From NCBI GenBank assembly GCA_002787295.1, contig PCWJ01000004.1:1-14573 (forward strand): DNA of 14,573 nucleotides, in the 5' to 3' direction. This document shows, in pieces, positions 12,421 through 14,573 of this stretch (positions are counted from its first letter, which is position 1; every line of letters starts with the position of its first letter). The position numbers and the translations under genes are program-made. Below the pieces are notes generated by a model. The model saw only the letters and a program-made list of their open reading frames with translations, did not search any database and was not told where the DNA came from. The stretch is from Candidatus Nealsonbacteria bacterium CG11_big_fil_rev_8_21_14_0_20_37_68 (GTDB taxonomy: Bacteria; Patescibacteriota; Minisyncoccia; Minisyncoccales; GCA-002782225).

Positions 12421-12531
12421 ATACATTAGCGAATCAAGAGCCTGCGAGCGAAGCGAGCAGGTTCTTAATTCAAGATTATATATTTATACATTAGCGAATC
12501 AAGAGCCTGCGAGCGAAGCGAGCAGGCTCTT
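12421..12531. repeat. Hairpin repeat array, locus C
   Basis: Two identical 41-nt copies lie at 12421-12461 and 12486-12526, a 65-nt period. Each contains a hairpin: in the second, AAGAGCCTGC pairs with GCAGGCTCTT over 10 perfect base pairs with loop GAGCGAAGCGA. The spacer TTAATTCAAGATTATATA matches that of the array at 1-99. The stop codon of the membrane-protein gene (12530-12532) falls within the repeat edge. No U-run follows on the minus strand. Confidence 0.88.
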
Positions 12532-12943
12532 ATACTTTTTTGTGAAACTTTAACAATAGAAAATTCAGAATCCAAATAATAATCGTAGTCCAAAACAAAG
12601 CAACTATTCCCGGGATGGTTAGTTCTGGAAACAAAACATCCACTATCCAGACCAGAGCCATATTGATTATTAAAGTAAATAAACCAAAAGTTAGGGCCCT
12701 TATTGGCGTGGTGATGAATTTTAAGACGGGCTTTATAAAAAAATTAACAAAACCAAAGACGCATCCTATTAAAATCAAAACTTGCCAGACAGCTGTAAAG
12801 TTTATTCCGAATAAACTAGATTGACCGGGAATAACTTCAATTCTTACTCCGGGAGGAGTTACCCAGGGTAAAAATTGAACAAATTTACTTGCTAACCATA
12901 ATCCCAAAATTCCGGCTATGATTTGCAAGAAAAGTCTTCGCAT
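12530..12943 (-). CDS. Four-helix membrane protein of the phage holin 4_2 / DUF360 family
   Basis: A 137-aa protein with four hydrophobic helices: about residues 4-20, 52-70, 82-104 and 112-130. The segment FFIKPVLKFITTPIRALTFGLFTLIINMALVWIV followed by LFPELTIPGIVALFWTTIIIWILNFLL is characteristic of PF04020 (named phage_holin_4_2). These chromosomal proteins are widespread and not evidence of a prophage; their role is unknown. An insertion-like stretch between helices 1 and 2 (VTPPGVRIEVIPGQSS) is a little longer than I would expect. The gene ends inside the repeat array at 12421-12531 and starts 54 nt after the uvrC stop. Confidence 0.85.
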   Translation of the reverse strand: MRRLFLQIIAGILGLWLASKFVQFLPWVTPPGVRIEVIPGQSSLFGINFTAVWQVLILIGCVFGFVNFFIKPVLKFITTPIRALTFGLFTLIINMALVWIVDVLFPELTIPGIVALFWTTIIIWILNFLLLKFHKKV

Positions 12944-12958
12944 TATTTTATTTTACGC

Positions 12959-12981
12959 CCTTGGACAAATTTTGTCCAAGG
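12959..12981. repeat. Perfect dyad between uvrC and the membrane-protein gene
   Basis: CCTTGGACAAA (12959-12969) is the exact reverse complement of TTTGTCCAAGG (12971-12981) around one base. It sits 17 nt after the uvrC stop and 16 nt before the next ATG on the minus strand. No U-run follows, so it may be a rho-independent-like structure with a weak tail or an operator. Confidence 0.75.
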
Positions 12982-12997
12982 TTGTTTAGACAAAATG

Positions 12998-14573
12998 TTA
13001 TTCTGGGTCAATCAAAGCTTTTTTTCTCAATTTTCGATAGTAAGAAATTGCAAAACGGTGAGCTTCGTCTCGGAGCTGTAAAATTAAATTAAAAATTTCC
13101 CGAGACAAACTTTTAAGCAAAATCGGCTTTTTTTGTCCTTCAATATACAGTTCGTTTTTTCTTTTAGCTAAAGCAATTAGAGGAATTTTTTTGGATTTTA
13201 GATTTTGGATTTTGGATTTTCTCGCAGCATTCAGCTGCGAGATCCCACCATCAATTAAAATTAAATCTGGATAGGGCCATTCCGAATGTTTAATTCTTCG
13301 AATTAAACATTCCTTAAGCATGGCAATATCATTTGGCCCCGCACCAGAAACTTCGTTTCGGTGCGGGGTTAGTCCCGCACCGAGCCCCGAAGTAGAGCGA
13401 AGCTCACTTCGGGACTGTCCAGCACTGAGCTCTGCTCTAGTGCCGGGCTTCGCTCTGGTGCGGGATTTCCCAGCGTACTTAATTCTGAATTTACGATATT
13501 GACTTTTATCAGGAAAGCCATTAATAAAAGTTACCATTGAGCCAGTGGCGGCCTCGCCCTGAATATTAGAAATATCGTAGGCCTCAATTCTTGCAATATT
13601 TTTTTTAGTTTTTAATATTTTTTGCAAGTTTTTTTGAATTTGAAGCCAATTTATTTTTTGACTGGGATAGAATCCCTCAAAAACTTTAGCGTGGGCTAAA
13701 ACCATTTCCAGCGCTTTGATTTGATCTCTGATTTTTGCCGCTTTTTCAAAATTTTGTGCCCTTGAGAGCTTTTGCATTTCTCTTTTTAATTCTTTTAAAA
13801 CCTGGGCTTTCTTTCCCCCGATTATTTTGGAGAGAGAATTAACATTTCTCTGAACCTCTTTTTTTAATTTTTCCTTAATTGCCGGGACTTCTAAGATTTT
13901 GGATTTAAAAAGACAAGGAGCTGGACATCTGCTCAGATGATACCAGAGACAGGGATGTTTAGGTAAAATTCTGCAGGTTCTATATGGGAAGACTTTTCGT
14001 AAAACCTTTAAGGTTGCTTTTAATGATTTGCCATCTACAAATGGCCCCAGATATAAAGTTTTGACTTTTGAGTTATGGTTTTGAGTTGCTTGCCCGCCCA
14101 AACCTCGCCCATAATTTATGGGCGGGGCTGTGGCGGGTGAAAGTTTTGAGCCAGAGCACATAATTTTATGTGCTCGACCGAGCATAAAACTTTGTTTTGT
14201 GCTCTGGTTTTGAGTTTTTATCTGGTGGGTAATAAATACTCTTGGAAAACCATCTTTTGTAATTCCAACATAAAAATAATTTTTGTCATCCCGCCACATC
14301 GTGTTGTATTTTGGCTGATATTTTTTAATTAAATTGGCTTCTAAAATCAAGGCCTCAATTTCTGAATCGGTTTTTAGATAGCCAATTTTTTTAACCTTAT
14401 CTAAAAAAAGACCATCACGGTAAGATGGCTGTAAAAAATGGTTTTTTACCCTTTCTCGGAGATTAGTTGCTTTTCCAATATAAAGAAATCCTTTACCACC
14501 CTTGAAACAATAAACACCAGCAGTTTTCGGGAGCTTATTTATTACTTCTTTTTTAAGATATTTAAACTTCTCC
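12998..14573 (-). CDS. uvrC: UvrABC system protein C, partial (5' end outside the window)
   Basis: UvrC makes both incisions in nucleotide excision repair. The frame is open to the right edge: the first full codon is at 14572, 74 codons before the ATG at 14350, and those codons encode the GIY-YIG domain (LPKTAGVYCF and LYIGKATNLRERV). Then come the UVR motif (KREMQKLSRAQNFEKAAKIRD) and the RNase H-like nuclease with EAYDISNIQG, LILIDGG and LRDEAHRFA, so both active sites look intact. At least 524 aa are visible. The protein stops at SYYRKLRKKALIDPE, before the tandem HhH DNA-binding domain of typical UvrC (about 610 aa). Two extra in-frame segments built of palindromic DNA interrupt it (13337-13464 and about 14065-14220). 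Confidence 0.93.
   Translation of the reverse strand, partial: EKFKYLKKEVINKLPKTAGVYCFKGGKGFLYIGKATNLRERVKNHFLQPSYRDGLFLDKVKKIGYLKTDSEIEALILEANLIKKYQPKYNTMWRDDKNYFYVGITKDGFPRVFITHQIKTQNQSTKQSFMLGRAHKIMCSGSKLSPATAPPINYGRGLGGQATQNHNSKVKTLYLGPFVDGKSLKATLKVLRKVFPYRTCRILPKHPCLWYHLSRCPAPCLFKSKILEVPAIKEKLKKEVQRNVNSLSKIIGGKKAQVLKELKREMQKLSRAQNFEKAAKIRDQIKALEMVLAHAKVFEGFYPSQKINWLQIQKNLQKILKTKKNIARIEAYDISNIQGEAATGSMVTFINGFPDKSQYRKFRIKYAGKSRTRAKPGTRAELSAGQSRSELRSTSGLGAGLTPHRNEVSGAGPNDIAMLKECLIRRIKHSEWPYPDLILIDGGISQLNAARKSKIQNLKSKKIPLIALAKRKNELYIEGQKKPILLKSLSREIFNLILQLRDEAHRFAISYYRKLRKKALIDPE
13337..13464. repeat. Nested palindromes inserted in frame in uvrC (nuclease domain)
   Basis: A GC-rich, 128-nt block of nested inverted repeats in coding sequence. 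CCCCGCACC (13337-13345) pairs with GGTGCGGGG (13360-13368), with inner GAAAC/GTTTC. CCCGCACC-GAGC (13374-13385) pairs with GCTC-t-GGTGCGGG (13452-13464) and encloses two smaller hairpins, CCCGAAGT...ACTTCGGG (13386-13413) and GCACT-GAGC...GCTC-t-AGTGC (13422-13443). It is translated without a stop as a Gly/Ser/Arg/Ala-rich insert between FRIKYAG and GPNDIAM, where UvrC homologues run on almost directly. Confidence 0.85.
14065..14220. repeat. Second palindrome cluster inserted in frame in uvrC (between GIY-YIG and UVR regions)
   Basis: CCTCGCCCATAA (14103-14114) pairs with TTATGGGCGGGG (14116-14127), enclosed by CCCGCC/GGCGGG (14093-14098, 14132-14137). Next to it GAGCACATAA pairs with TTATGTGCTC (14154-14175), and CCAGAGCAC pairs with GTGCTCTGG (14151-14159, 14199-14207), the latter flanked by direct repeats TTTTGAG at 14144-14150 and 14208-14214. 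It is translated as roughly 45-50 extra residues, Gln/Asn/Ser/Gly-rich, between VFITHQI and TLYLGPFVDG. In UvrC homologues only a few residues separate these motifs. Confidence 0.82.

Noticed and set aside
12530..12943. Prophage holin, hence prophage remnant
   Set aside because: The family name is misleading; the family is widespread on chromosomes and no other phage gene is present.
13320..13502. Small plus-strand ORF in uvrC
   Set aside because: It is a shadow of the palindromic insert, which reads open on both strands because of its symmetry.

Overview
The window looks like a compact, AT-rich genome segment from a Candidate Phyla Radiation (Patescibacteria, Parcubacteria-like) bacterium. 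This is inferred from the combination of short proteins, leaderless-looking starts, a cupin-type glucose-6-phosphate isomerase, a solute-binding protein carrying a peptidoglycan-binding insert, a UvrC without its C-terminal HhH domain, an SSB ending in DIPL instead of DIPF, and a LAGLIDADG endonuclease lodged in a tRNA gene. Almost every gene is on the minus strand; only the phosphohexomutase is on the plus strand. No 300-base stretch is free of genes; the largest gap is 9087-9337.

Layout, low to high coordinate: a hairpin repeat array (1-99); the rpsR, ssb, rpsF cluster, read rpsF to ssb to rpsR (103-1212); ychF (1302-2369) divergent from a phosphomannomutase/phosphoglucomutase (2419-3849) over overlapping promoters; a shared terminator (3873-3901); then minus-strand genes read from high to low: rnj (RNase J), trpS, dgkA and a small zinc-ribbon protein with its own promoter inside the 3' end of dgkA. 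Next come the tRNA-Leu locus (7410-8211), galU, a structured intergenic segment (9087-9337), cupin pgi, an OppA-like protein, secG, a second hairpin array (12421-12531), a four-helix membrane protein, and uvrC, which runs off the right edge.

The standout is the tRNA-Leu locus between galU and rnj. A tRNA-Leu gene is cut exactly between U33 and position 34 of its anticodon loop. The 717-bp insert consists of a LAGLIDADG homing endonuclease gene, whose ATG is the first insert base, followed 8 nt after its stop by a complete, divergent tRNA-Leu(CAG), whose discriminator base is the last insert base. Joining the two outer halves restores an 85-nt tRNA-Leu with the same CAG anticodon. There is no room outside the reading frame for a group I intron core. 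The simplest model is a homing element that targets an essential tRNA anticodon loop and carries a replacement tRNA to keep the host alive; an alternative is a nested tRNA released by unusual splicing.

A second theme is palindromic repeats: hairpin arrays after gene ends, AT-rich inverted repeats between genes, and two large clusters of nested palindromes inserted in frame inside uvrC, recalling Rickettsia palindromic elements. Functionally, Pgi, the phosphohexomutase and GalU could together take fructose-6-phosphate to UDP-glucose; the rest is translation, repair, RNA turnover, secretion and envelope housekeeping.
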